20,051 nucleotides of DNA. Origin: a virus. The notes beneath the pieces are model-generated. The model was given only the letters and a program-made list of their open reading frames with translations, was not told the DNA's origin and ran no database searches. Position numbers and translations under genes: made by a program. Shown here piece by piece: positions 7,194-13,138 of the stretch. Position 1 is the first letter of the stretch. Each line of letters begins with the position of its first letter. The stretch covers positions 1-20,051 of IMG/VR virus record IMGVR_UViG_3300006565_000009; one strand, given 5' to 3'.

Positions 7194-7224
7194 ACATTGT
7201 ATAGGTGTATAGTGTCTACAATGT
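7194..7224 (+). promoter_or_regulatory. Inverted repeat masking a start codon, next to a late promoter
   Basis: ACATTGTA (7194-7201) and TACAATGT (7217-7224) are perfect 8-bp complements separated by 15 bases, and the right arm contains the ATG at 7221. RNA read through from upstream could pair the arms and hide the start codon. RNA begun at the late box 7185-7192 would start inside the left arm and could not form the full stem. The stem is AU-rich and therefore weak, so this is a plausible but unproven switch. Confidence 0.35.
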
Positions 7225-8417
7225 CATACAATAATATAGAAGACATACGAGTTTTGCTTGAAGATGTATCTGAGATTGAAGATACTGAGGGAACTAATAT
7301 TGTTGAGTCTATCTATTGCTCAATGTTATCTGAGGGTTATAGTAGTGGAGCGATAGAAGGTTATTTAAAGTCAGCAACTCAAACTGAGTTAATTGAGAAA
7401 TATTTTTCATTATCAGATGAAATTCTTATTAATGAAAATTATGAAAACCTTTTACTTGAAAAGAAGGGTTTAATACAGAGTATTGGTAAAGGTTTAAAAG
7501 AGATTGGTAAGAAATTTGGCAAAAATTTTAAGAAGAAATGGAATAATCCAGATTGGAAAGGTGGAAAGGAAGGATTAAAGAAAGTAAAAACACCTAAGAA
7601 TACTAAGAATACTATTACCGATCCTTGGCTTGATGGTGCTGATAAGTATAAAAAGTCAGACGCTTTTCCAATTACAGGATCAAAAAGTAGTAAAAAGTCT
7701 ATTAGTGATAAATTAGGTACATTAGGTAAAAATATTAAGACTAAAGGTTCTAATGCTGTTGATAAATCTAAGAACTTTGTGAAGAATAATCCTGTTAAAT
7801 CTGCTGTTATTGGTGGTGCTGTTACTGGTGCTGGTACTGCTGTTGCAACCAATGCAGTTTTAAGTGGTGGAAGGAAGAAGAAGGAAGCAGAGAAACAAGC
7901 TCAGTATGATGCAGAGAAATCAGCACAAAAAGCTACTAATGTAGCACTGCAATCAAAGATAGATCAGTTATCTAAAGATTTCCAAGCATCTCAACAAAGA
8001 CTAGCTGCTAAGAATGCAGGAGAACAGGCAGCAAAAGCAGCAGCACAAGCGAAAAAGGATCAGAGGGAGTCTGATAAGAAGGCTTATTTACACAAAATAC
8101 GTAACAGTCCTGCAGTAAAATCGGGTGCTTTTAGTGGTGAAGATTTATATAAACAGCATTTAAAGCATAAACAATGGCAAAAGGATAATAATAGAGGAGA
8201 ATTTCGTAAGAATAAGAAATCTGGTGGCAGAAAATGGAATCCAAGTAATAGAGTTACACAGGTGATGGATTTAGAGTCTTATGAACCATATGATATAGTT
8301 CTTGATTATTTACTAGAAACAAATCAAGTAACAACAATTGAAGAAGCAAATTATGTAATGCTTGAAATGGATTCAAAAACCATTCAAGGTATTGTTGAGG
8401 ATTTTAATAAGGAATAA
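7221..8417 (+). CDS. Lysine-rich putative virion/internal protein, 398 aa
   Basis: The start is placed at ATG 7221; an in-frame TTG at 7197 is unlikely. Residues 1-80 are acidic and helical (VLLEDVSEIEDTEG, YLKSATQTELIEKYF). At residue 80 an L-L-E|K motif matches the T4 gp21 cleavage pattern. It is followed by a very basic amphipathic segment, residues 81-107 (GLIQSIGKGLKEIGKKFG). A Gly/Ala hydrophobic segment lies near residues 197-216 (AVIGGAVTGAGTAVATNA), followed by an Ala/Lys/Gln-rich coiled-coil-like stretch and a basic region. The C-terminus is a compact acidic helical domain (IVLDYLLETNQV, EEANYVMLEMDS) of a type I recall from other cyanophage virion proteins. The tandem position and similar composition suggest a partner of the upstream gene. 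Its stop abuts the stop of the opposing gene with no spacer. Confidence 0.8.
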   Translation: MSYNNIEDIRVLLEDVSEIEDTEGTNIVESIYCSMLSEGYSSGAIEGYLKSATQTELIEKYFSLSDEILINENYENLLLEKKGLIQSIGKGLKEIGKKFGKNFKKKWNNPDWKGGKEGLKKVKTPKNTKNTITDPWLDGADKYKKSDAFPITGSKSSKKSISDKLGTLGKNIKTKGSNAVDKSKNFVKNNPVKSAVIGGAVTGAGTAVATNAVLSGGRKKKEAEKQAQYDAEKSAQKATNVALQSKIDQLSKDFQASQQRLAAKNAGEQAAKAAAQAKKDQRESDKKAYLHKIRNSPAVKSGAFSGEDLYKQHLKHKQWQKDNNRGEFRKNKKSGGRKWNPSNRVTQVMDLESYEPYDIVLDYLLETNQVTTIEEANYVMLEMDSKTIQGIVEDFNKE

Positions 8418-8762
8418 TTATCTCGTTACTGGTCTTTTTACTACTGCCGACCCTTCAACAACTCTTGTTGTTTTTCCTTGAGGGTCGGTTATTAGTATGT
8501 CATAAAGATATCTTCCTGCACTTAAGGTTTCTGTAACTGCAGCAGTCATAGCAATTTGTACTCTACCAGTTGTTGCATCACTTGCTGTAGAGAAATTAAA
8601 TGCTGCTACTTTAGATGAAGATTCATATTTTTTTAATTCTGCACATCCAGTATATCCCGTCAAATCCATTAAGGTATTTGATTGACTATCTTCTAATACA
8701 AAAGTTTGAGCGAAATCTGTTCCACTGTATAGTCCAATATTAGATACAAATACTGATGCCAT
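8418..8762 (-). CDS. Single-domain beta-sandwich virion protein, 114 aa
   Basis: This 114-residue protein is made up of one beta-rich domain: MASVFVSNIGLYSGTDFAQ at the start, then DLTGYTGCAELKK, an ETLSAGRYLYDILITDPQGK strand pair, and VVEGSAVVKRPVTR at the end. The same pattern forms the N-terminal domain of the gene at 9393-9983, so the two are paralogous. Proteins with this Ig-like fold are common in T4-like cyanophage structural regions; the exact virion location is unknown. A late box on the minus strand (8786-8793) ends 23 nt before its ATG. The gene runs opposite to its left neighbour and ends base-to-base against it. Confidence 0.85.
   Translation of the reverse strand: MASVFVSNIGLYSGTDFAQTFVLEDSQSNTLMDLTGYTGCAELKKYESSSKVAAFNFSTASDATTGRVQIAMTAAVTETLSAGRYLYDILITDPQGKTTRVVEGSAVVKRPVTR
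8447..8488. terminator. Nested hairpin at the convergent gene ends (possible bidirectional terminator)
   Basis: CCGACCCT (8447-8454) pairs with AGGGTCGG (8481-8488). Inside it, AACAAC (8457-8462) pairs with GTTGTT (8467-8472) around a four-base loop, and on the plus strand a run of five T's spans 8471-8475. It lies inside the 3' end of the minus-strand gene, about 30 bases past the plus-strand stop. The bases also encode DPQGKTTRVVEGS, so the structure may be a by-product of coding. The T-run is weak for a classical terminator. Confidence 0.3.
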
Positions 8763-8785
8763 TATAGTTTTACCTTATAATTAGA

Positions 8786-8793
8786 TATTTATG
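8786..8793 (-). promoter_or_regulatory. Late promoter -10 box, minus strand (CATAAATA)
   Basis: Read on the minus strand this is CATAAATA, ending 23 nt upstream of the ATG at 8762. It overlaps the stop codon of the upstream minus-strand gene (8789-8791), so the small gene has its own late start even though it lies downstream of two others. Confidence 0.55.
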
Positions 8794-9391
8794 ATAAGTC
8801 TTTTGTAAATGCATCAACCCAATCACTACCACTAACAGTCATTACTGTAATATTTCTTTCAGTTAATTTTGATACTAATTGATTATATGATGCTTCAGCT
8901 GAATAATCATTTTTATATATTGCAACTTTGGATCCATCTGGTAATCTATCTAATCCACATATAGTGTACCAATCAGATGTATTTGAAGTATTTCCACTAT
9001 CAGCATTAACATTGATTGGACCATAAGTTAGTCCATCTGAATCTTGTCCTACAATTGTAGAAGTATCGTTAATTGTTATTATGTTTGATGATGTTAGTGC
9101 TATACCAGCAACACCACCTTCTCTTATTGTTATTCTAAATCTTTCTGTTCCCTCAGTGGCCCTATCACGACTTAGGGTTCTTGTAAATGTTTGTGGACTT
9201 GTCCAGATCCAAAGACTTCCTGTTAATGATACATCAGTAAAATCAGATGCTGTAAGATTACCTTCTAATCCTTCTTGTTCAGTTGACCAATAAAGAGATT
9301 TATTAAGTGATGTGGAAGGTGATGTAATAGTGAATGAAAGGGTTCCACCTTCATTTGCAACAGTAGAATCTTCCGTAATTGATGTATTCAT
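8789..9391 (-). CDS. Calx-beta-like virion/appendage protein, 200 aa
   Basis: The N-terminal ~115 residues have the features of a Calx-beta-type repeat as found in phage fibre and adhesin-like proteins: ANEGGTLSFTITSPSTS, LYWSTEQEG, ASDFTDVSLTGS, a TEGTERFRITIREGG strand, then SSNIITINDTS. The remaining ~85 residues form a different domain, WYTICGLDRLPDGSKVAIYK, then YNQLVSKLTERNITVMTVSG and a DWVDAF end. Its alternating strand/helix pattern recalls a von Willebrand A fold, but the metal-binding DxSxS motif is not intact (the equivalent stretch reads KNDYSAE). The stop of the preceding gene is one base upstream of this ATG, so the pair is probably co-translated. Likely role: surface or fibre component; the target is unknown. 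Confidence 0.75.
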   Translation of the reverse strand: MNTSITEDSTVANEGGTLSFTITSPSTSLNKSLYWSTEQEGLEGNLTASDFTDVSLTGSLWIWTSPQTFTRTLSRDRATEGTERFRITIREGGVAGIALTSSNIITINDTSTIVGQDSDGLTYGPINVNADSGNTSNTSDWYTICGLDRLPDGSKVAIYKNDYSAEASYNQLVSKLTERNITVMTVSGSDWVDAFTKDLS

Positions 9392-9392
9392 T

Positions 9393-9983
9393 TTATATTA
9401 GAGGTTTAACATTTACAGTAGTTTGATTTAAGAAATTATCTGGAGCTACTATATTATTGTAGTCGGTATTAGTTGCTTTAGTACCAAATCCAGAATAATT
9501 TGGTTTTATAACATAAAACATTCTATTAGGATATGTATTTCTAAATGTTTCCCATTTAGATTCCATATGTGCAAATGATTGATTATTCCAACTAATTATA
9601 GCTATACAAACTCTTTGGTCACTATTTGGTGTGGAAAATGAACATGAAGTAGAAATTCCTGCTCTTACTGTAGCAGAACCTTCTAAAACAATTTCACTTT
9701 CTCCATTTGGTTTATTTACTAAAACGTCATATACATATCTACCAGATTTTAGTTTTGATGTTGCCCAACTTGGAAAATGTAGATTTATTTTACCTTCTTT
9801 TCTATTTGGAAATCCAACATTAAAATTTATAGAACTTGAACTATCTCTATGTTTTCTTAGTTGACTTCTTGCAGTGTAGTTTGTTAGATCTATACTATTA
9901 CCACCCATTTCAAGAAGATCAAATTCCTGATTAAAATCTTCTCCTGTATTAACAGTAATATTATTTACATATACAACAGACAT
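9393..9983 (-). CDS. Two-domain virion protein with Ig-like N-terminus, 196 aa
   Basis: Residues 1-~108 match the whole of the 114-residue protein at 8418-8762 in pattern: VYVNNITVNTGEDFNQEFDL, IDLTNYTARSQLRKH, LKSGRYVYDVLVNKPNGES, VLEGSATVRAG. Both share V.N/SNI....G.DF.Q.F, DLT.YT, GRY.YD.L and EGSA.V. Residues ~109-196 form an unrelated domain with a hydrophobic strand (RVCIAIISWNNQSF), a helix (HMESKWETFRNTYP) and another strand (RMFYVIKPNYSG), which I do not recognise. A minus-strand late box at 10007-10014 lies 23 nt before the ATG, the same distance as at the short paralogue. It is first of three co-directional minus genes and probably a virion or appendage protein. Confidence 0.8.
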   Translation of the reverse strand: MSVVYVNNITVNTGEDFNQEFDLLEMGGNSIDLTNYTARSQLRKHRDSSSSINFNVGFPNRKEGKINLHFPSWATSKLKSGRYVYDVLVNKPNGESEIVLEGSATVRAGISTSCSFSTPNSDQRVCIAIISWNNQSFAHMESKWETFRNTYPNRMFYVIKPNYSGFGTKATNTDYNNIVAPDNFLNQTTVNVKPLI

Positions 9984-10006
9984 TTTAGATTATATTACAT
10001 ATTAGG

Positions 10007-10014
10007 TATTTATC
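10007..10014 (-). promoter_or_regulatory. Late promoter -10 box, minus strand (GATAAATA)
   Basis: On the minus strand the box reads GATAAATA and ends 23 nt before the ATG at 9983. It lies in the 46-base divergent gap to the plus-strand gene at 10030. I see no convincing NATAAATA on the plus strand of this gap; TATAAG at 10018-10023 is a poor match. Confidence 0.6.
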
Positions 10015-10029
10015 ATATATAAGTATGAG

Positions 10030-10497
10030 ATGAATGATGATTATGAAATGGAAGGAGATTATGAAAATCCCTGGCACTACAAAGGTACAGCTTTCACTTC
10101 TGATGATATTGGCGATTTCTTCGGTTTCGTCTACTGTATTACTAATATCAAGTCGGGTAAACAATATATCGGAAGAAAGTATTTCCAACAAAAACGTAAG
10201 CCTAGAGGTGGTAAGAGACGGGTTACGTCTGAGAGTGACTGGAAAAAATACTATGGAAGCTCTGACGAGCTTAGTGCAGATCGAAAGTTACTTGGAAACA
10301 CAGCGTTCAAACGAGAGATCTTATCCCTCCATACCAGACTCGGAGATGTAAACTACGAGGAAACAAAACAGTTATTTCTTAATAATGTTTTACAAGAATC
10401 ACTTGACAATGGAGAACCAGCATATTACAATAGCAACATCTTAGGACGTTATATGCGTAAAGACTATGGATCTTTTGGAAAAGACATTAAAGAATAG
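10030..10497 (+). CDS. GIY-YIG-like protein, 155 aa (possible Seg-type endonuclease)
   Basis: The segment FGFVYCITNIKSGKQYIGRK fits the core of a GIY-YIG nuclease domain: the GFVY strand, about ten residues, then YIG followed at once by Arg. A basic stretch (QQKRKPRGGKRR), a KKYYGSS motif and a conserved-looking NYEETKQLF with Glu follow, as expected for the catalytic Arg and Glu. Such proteins in T4 are the Seg homing endonucleases. Closely similar sequences seem widespread in T4-like cyanophages, so this copy may have a fixed phage role rather than be a mobile element. Start ATG 10030; neighbouring ATGs at 10025 and 10034 are in other frames. It is divergent from the minus-strand cassette, and its end overlaps the next gene by 32 bases. 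Confidence 0.8.
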   Translation: MNDDYEMEGDYENPWHYKGTAFTSDDIGDFFGFVYCITNIKSGKQYIGRKYFQQKRKPRGGKRRVTSESDWKKYYGSSDELSADRKLLGNTAFKREILSLHTRLGDVNYEETKQLFLNNVLQESLDNGEPAYYNSNILGRYMRKDYGSFGKDIKE

Positions 10498-10678
10498 TCA
10501 TGATTGGGCAATTCATCGTATGGATGTATTGTGTAAATTGGGAACTATTGAGGATATTGAAGACGCAGAATCTATTCGACAAGAATTTAAAGAATGGATA
10601 GTTCCTAATGCCAAAGTTCACAATATAGATATACTTTCTCTTGAATATTTTGGAGAAGGAAGTGACTTTGATAAATAA
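10466..10678 (+). CDS. Small acidic hypothetical protein, up to 70 aa
   Basis: The frame opens at ATG 10466 inside the end of the GIY-YIG-like gene and runs to TAA at 10676-10678. An internal ATG at 10520 (MDVLCKLG) would give 52 residues. Neither start has a clear ribosome site, so the N-terminus is uncertain. The protein is acidic and helix-like: KLGTIEDIEDAESIRQEF, EWIVPNAKVHNID, then LEYFGEGSDFDK. No motif is recognised and no membrane segment is present. The stop lies inside the late-promoter box that serves the next gene. Confidence 0.6.
   Translation: MDLLEKTLKNSHDWAIHRMDVLCKLGTIEDIEDAESIRQEFKEWIVPNAKVHNIDILSLEYFGEGSDFDK
10670..10677 (+). promoter_or_regulatory. Late promoter -10 box (GATAAATA)
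   Basis: GATAAATA ends 21 nt before the ATG at 10699, the shortest spacing of the set, and overlaps the previous gene's final codons. It probably drives the membrane-protein run starting at 10699. Confidence 0.5.
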
Positions 10679-10698
10679 AAATTACTTGTATTAAAATC

Positions 10699-10947
10699 AT
10701 GCAAAAAATAATCAATGTACTTGCTGTTGCGTCTGCTGCTGTATCTGTTGCCGTTGTTGGCCTTGGTGGGTATGTTTACCTTAATAGGGAAGCCATCATA
10801 GAAGATGTAAAACAAAAAGCACTTGGTGGTCTTGGTGGATCATTGGGTGGTGGATCATTAGGAGGGGATCTTCCTATTGGTGCTCCTGATCTTGCTGCTC
10901 CTGATACTTCTGCAGGTCTTCCTTCTTCTGATATTAAACCATTTTAA
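10699..10947 (+). CDS. Small membrane protein with Gly-rich tail, 82 aa
   Basis: Residues ~4-27 form one hydrophobic helix (INVLAVASAAVSVAVVGLGG), preceded by a single Lys. A short charged helix (NREAIIEDVKQKA) and a Gly/Leu/Ser repeat (GGLGGSLGGGSLGGD) follow, ending in a Pro/Ala/Asp-rich tail. The first segment could be a signal anchor or an uncleaved transmembrane helix; there is no lipobox Cys. Similar one-helix proteins are frequent in T4-like cyanophages and have no assigned function. It begins 22 bases after a late box, lacks a clear Shine-Dalgarno sequence, and starts a run of envelope-type small genes. Confidence 0.75.
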   Translation: MQKIINVLAVASAAVSVAVVGLGGYVYLNREAIIEDVKQKALGGLGGSLGGGSLGGDLPIGAPDLAAPDTSAGLPSSDIKPF

Positions 10948-10948
10948 G

Positions 10949-10975
10949 ATTGCTATATAGTAGAGAATTGCTATA
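10949..10975 (+). repeat. Direct repeat of ATTGCTATA, 18-base period
   Basis: ATTGCTATA occurs at 10949-10957 and again at 10967-10975, exactly 18 bases apart, filling the 33-base gap between two genes. Each copy contains TGnTATA. The second reads TGCTATACT, an extended -10-like element, but it lies only a few bases before the ATG at 10981. Confidence 0.5.
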
Positions 10976-10980
10976 CTAGA

Positions 10981-11475
10981 ATGGCTGAAGAAGTAAAAGA
11001 AGAAGAGATTCTTGAAGAAGAACCCAAAGAAGAAAAGAAAGGGTTGTTTCAAAAGGCAAAAGATGCTATACTACCTGATGCTGATGAACAAGCAGCCATA
11101 ATCAGTACATTCGTCAGAATTACTGTCCTTGCCTGGTCAGGTGGAATATTGACATTAAATTATGTTGCCATTCCAGGTGTACCACAACAGAAAATTGACC
11201 CAACATTTATAGCTTCAGTTTTTACAGGAGTTTTAGCTTCCTTCGGAATTCAGACCGCATCTAAGAAAGGTGACGGAACGATGAAGATGCAGAACAACGG
11301 TAACGGAAATGGAAATGGTGGTGGCAACGGTGGTGGTGGCATTAGCAAAAAAGACCTTGAGTTGTTAATCGAAAAAGCTTCCCAGACAGGTCCTACTCAA
11401 ACAATTAGAATTGAGCAAGCACCTATTAAGATTAGTACTGTTGACGACAAACCAACAGATACATTCAAGATGTAA
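10981..11475 (+). CDS. Two-helix membrane protein with acidic N-terminus, 164 aa
   Basis: The first ~23 residues are strongly acidic (EEVKEEEILEEEPKEEKK). Two hydrophobic segments follow at about residues 43-63 (FVRITVLAWSGGILTLNYVA) and 75-92 (TFIASVFTGVLASFGIQTAS), separated by a short Pro/Gly loop. A Gly/Asn repeat (NGNGNGNGGGNGGGG) links them to a C-terminal helix and a tail (KKDLELLIEKASQTG). Two helices with a charged end are compatible with a holin-like or other envelope protein, but nothing in the sequence proves lysis function. The ATG has no visible Shine-Dalgarno sequence. Confidence 0.75.
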   Translation: MAEEVKEEEILEEEPKEEKKGLFQKAKDAILPDADEQAAIISTFVRITVLAWSGGILTLNYVAIPGVPQQKIDPTFIASVFTGVLASFGIQTASKKGDGTMKMQNNGNGNGNGGGNGGGGISKKDLELLIEKASQTGPTQTIRIEQAPIKISTVDDKPTDTFKM

Positions 11476-11490
11476 AATCCGTGTTTTTTT

Positions 11491-12093
11491 ATGATGGACA
11501 AACAAATAAATTGGACTAAGTGGTCCGCCCTTGGATTGGGTGGATTACTTGGTCTTTCGCATATAAGTATGATTATAATGCTTGCTACTAGACAACAAAG
11601 CAAGTATCCTAAGATTGATATCCCTCCCGTGAATCAATACTCTTCAGTTAGAGTAATGGCAGGAGAAGATGGATATAGTCTTGAGTATCGTGGAAATGAT
11701 CCTAAGAGTATGTTTACTACCAAAACTGTAAACAGAGGTGGGTTCCTTAAGAAAGGTGATACAACTACTGTCACACAAGAATATACTATGGATGGTGCTG
11801 TGCATCATGGTGGTCCAGTATCTAATGGTAGAACTTGGATTGACCCTGCAGGTGTAGGTAGTTTTAGTGAAAAAAAGAGTAGTGCCAAAACCGAGGCATG
11901 TATTGAGGCAAGAGGTGGTGGAAAATCAACAGGAAGACTTGTCGGTGGTAGCGTTGGTGCTGCTGCTGGTTCTGGTCTCTCCTCTATTCCTTTCGTTGGC
12001 TGGGTTTTGGCTGGTGCTGCTACGATGATTGGTATGAATGAAGGTGCTGATCTTGGTGGTGATGTTGCAGAATCTTTCAGCGATGATTGTTAA
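11491..12093 (+). CDS. Membrane-anchored hypothetical protein with C-terminal glycine zipper, 200 aa
   Basis: The N-terminus holds one hydrophobic helix (WSALGLGGLLGLSHISMIIM). A middle soluble region includes VMAGEDGYSLEYRGNDPKSM and a TTVTQEYTMDGAVHHGG stretch. The C-terminal ~50 residues are Gly/Ala-rich and hydrophobic (GRLVGGSVGAAAGSGLSSIP, VGWVLAGAATMIGM), a glycine-zipper-like region. Single Cys residues occur at SAKTEACIEARG and as the final residue. ATG 11491 and 11494 are both possible starts; neither has a ribosome site. It is probably an envelope or virion protein of unknown role. A late box follows two bases after its stop. Confidence 0.75.
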   Translation: MMDKQINWTKWSALGLGGLLGLSHISMIIMLATRQQSKYPKIDIPPVNQYSSVRVMAGEDGYSLEYRGNDPKSMFTTKTVNRGGFLKKGDTTTVTQEYTMDGAVHHGGPVSNGRTWIDPAGVGSFSEKKSSAKTEACIEARGGGKSTGRLVGGSVGAAAGSGLSSIPFVGWVLAGAATMIGMNEGADLGGDVAESFSDDC

Positions 12094-12094
12094 T

Positions 12095-12102
12095 AATAAA
12101 TA
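12095..12102 (+). promoter_or_regulatory. Late promoter -10 box (AATAAATA)
   Basis: AATAAATA follows the TAA of the preceding gene and ends 35 nt before the ATG at 12138. It would transcribe the coupled run of small genes from 12138 to 13089, ending with the first NifU-like gene. Confidence 0.5.
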
Positions 12103-12137
12103 TAAAGAGGATATTAAATAACTAACTACTTAGGAAA

Positions 12138-12341
12138 ATGAACGACCAATATCCCAAGCCACGGTGGGATCTTGAGAATGATATCCTTCGATTAGAGCAA
12201 ATGATTATCCTGTACGAGCAAGAAATCGAACAACTAAAGATAGAGAAGAAAGAGTTGAAGAGGGAAATCACTTTCCTTAGAACTCAACTTGAATATAAAT
12301 CATTAGGTAATCCAAATGGGATGGAAGATGTGGAATCTTAA
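12138..12341 (+). CDS. Short coiled-coil protein, 67 aa
   Basis: Nearly the whole chain (residues ~10-55) is a charged heptad-type helix: LENDILRLEQMIILYEQEIE, then KIEKKELKREITFLRTQLEY, typical of a parallel coiled coil. TAGGAAA directly before the ATG gives a good ribosome site. The short tail is NPNGMEDVES. It overlaps the next small gene by 26 bases. The function is unknown; a small oligomerisation or scaffold role is a guess from the coiled coil alone. Confidence 0.75.
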   Translation: MNDQYPKPRWDLENDILRLEQMIILYEQEIEQLKIEKKELKREITFLRTQLEYKSLGNPNGMEDVES

Positions 12342-12483
12342 TCTAAAAGAAGCATTTCATAATCTCAAAGAATGGGATAAGAAATGGGCAAAGAAAATCC
12401 AAGAGAAATTTAAATTAACAGATTATCAAATGTTATGTCTTGCATTTGGTAAAGGGTTTATTATAGGTGCTATACTCTTATGA
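12316..12483 (+). CDS. Small amphipathic/membrane protein, 55 aa
   Basis: The frame runs from ATG 12316 to TGA 12481-12483, with a second possible ATG at 12328. The N-terminal part is Trp/Lys-rich and helical (NLNLKEAFHNLKEWDKKWAK). The C-terminus is hydrophobic (YQMLCLAFGKGFIIGAILL) and could be a membrane helix. Its 5' end overlaps the coiled-coil gene and its stop overlaps the next start as ATGA (12480-12483). This fits translational coupling and is the main argument that it is real. The function is unknown. Confidence 0.7.
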   Translation: MGWKMWNLNLKEAFHNLKEWDKKWAKKIQEKFKLTDYQMLCLAFGKGFIIGAILL

Positions 12484-12806
12484 TATTTGCGATACTGTAT
12501 ATACTAATAAGCGTTGCTATGTTAGGTGCAGCATTCGCTTTAATTTTTAGGAACTTAAGAGATATTGATAAGATTGAAAAGGGTACTTATAATATAGTGG
12601 AAAAGAAAAGGTTTGTTACTAGACAGCAGCATCCAGAAATGGAAGATGTTGAAGTTGGTGATGAATTATTAATTGTTAGATTTGATGAACCTAAAAAGGA
12701 GAAAGATCCAAGATTTAAATTAGATTCTCCAGAACTTCATAATCTTGGTGATCCAATGTATAAATCACTACAGGAAAGAATTGAAGAATTAGAACAAGAT
12801 GAGTGA
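12480..12806 (+). CDS. Single-pass membrane protein, 108 aa
   Basis: Residues 2-24 are a hydrophobic helix (IFAILYILISVAMLGAAFAL) followed by basic residues (RNLRD), so the rest should be cytoplasmic. The soluble part has a small beta-like segment (DVEVGDELLIVRFDEPKKEK) and ends in an acidic helix (SLQERIEELEQDE). It starts with the ATGA overlap and shares eight bases with the following NifU-like gene. No family is recognised, although such proteins recur in T4-like cyanophages. Confidence 0.75.
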   Translation: MIFAILYILISVAMLGAAFALIFRNLRDIDKIEKGTYNIVEKKRFVTRQQHPEMEDVEVGDELLIVRFDEPKKEKDPRFKLDSPELHNLGDPMYKSLQERIEELEQDE

Positions 12807-13089
12807 CAATCAGTATGAGTATCTGAAAAGGCAGCATTATTTGGCAACACACATGGAATTAACAGAAGAAAATGTAGTAAGAGTTTTAGAAGAACTTGTT
12901 CCTTACATAGAAGCGGATGGAGGATACCTTCAACTTGTGGAGATAGAATATGAAACAGGATATGTTAAGGTAAAATTGGGTGGTGCGTGTGAGACATGTG
13001 CCATGAGTACAATGACATTGAAGCAAGGTATAGAGAGTAAACTTATGCATGAAATTCCTGATGTTGTTGGAGTTGTGCAGGTTCTCTAA
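12799..13089 (+). CDS. NifU-like (Nfu-domain) iron-sulfur protein, copy 1, 96 aa
   Basis: This is an Nfu domain, the C-terminal unit of NifU that carries a [4Fe-4S] cluster between subunits and hands it to apo-proteins. The hallmarks are all present: VLEELVPYIEADGGYLQLVE, then VKVKLGGACETCAMSTMT with the cluster-binding C-x-x-C, then TLKQGIESKLMHEIPDVVGV. The domain begins at the internal ATG 12853 (MELTEENV). From ATG 12799 an extra 18 residues precede it; that start overlaps the upstream stop, so I keep it, though 12853 is possible. A second copy about 80% identical over 76 residues lies at 14862-15092. Such proteins are known auxiliary genes of marine cyanophages. Confidence 0.9.
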   Translation: MSDNQYEYLKRQHYLATHMELTEENVVRVLEELVPYIEADGGYLQLVEIEYETGYVKVKLGGACETCAMSTMTLKQGIESKLMHEIPDVVGVVQVL

Positions 13090-13138
13090 CAGTGTGTGTG
13101 AGTCCACATATTCATGCGTAAAAATACCTATATGGTAT

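Noticed and set aside
7439-7852. A minus-strand ORF of 137 residues
   Set aside because: It is antisense to the lysine-rich gene; its Phe/Leu/Pro-rich composition is what antisense of Lys-rich codons gives.
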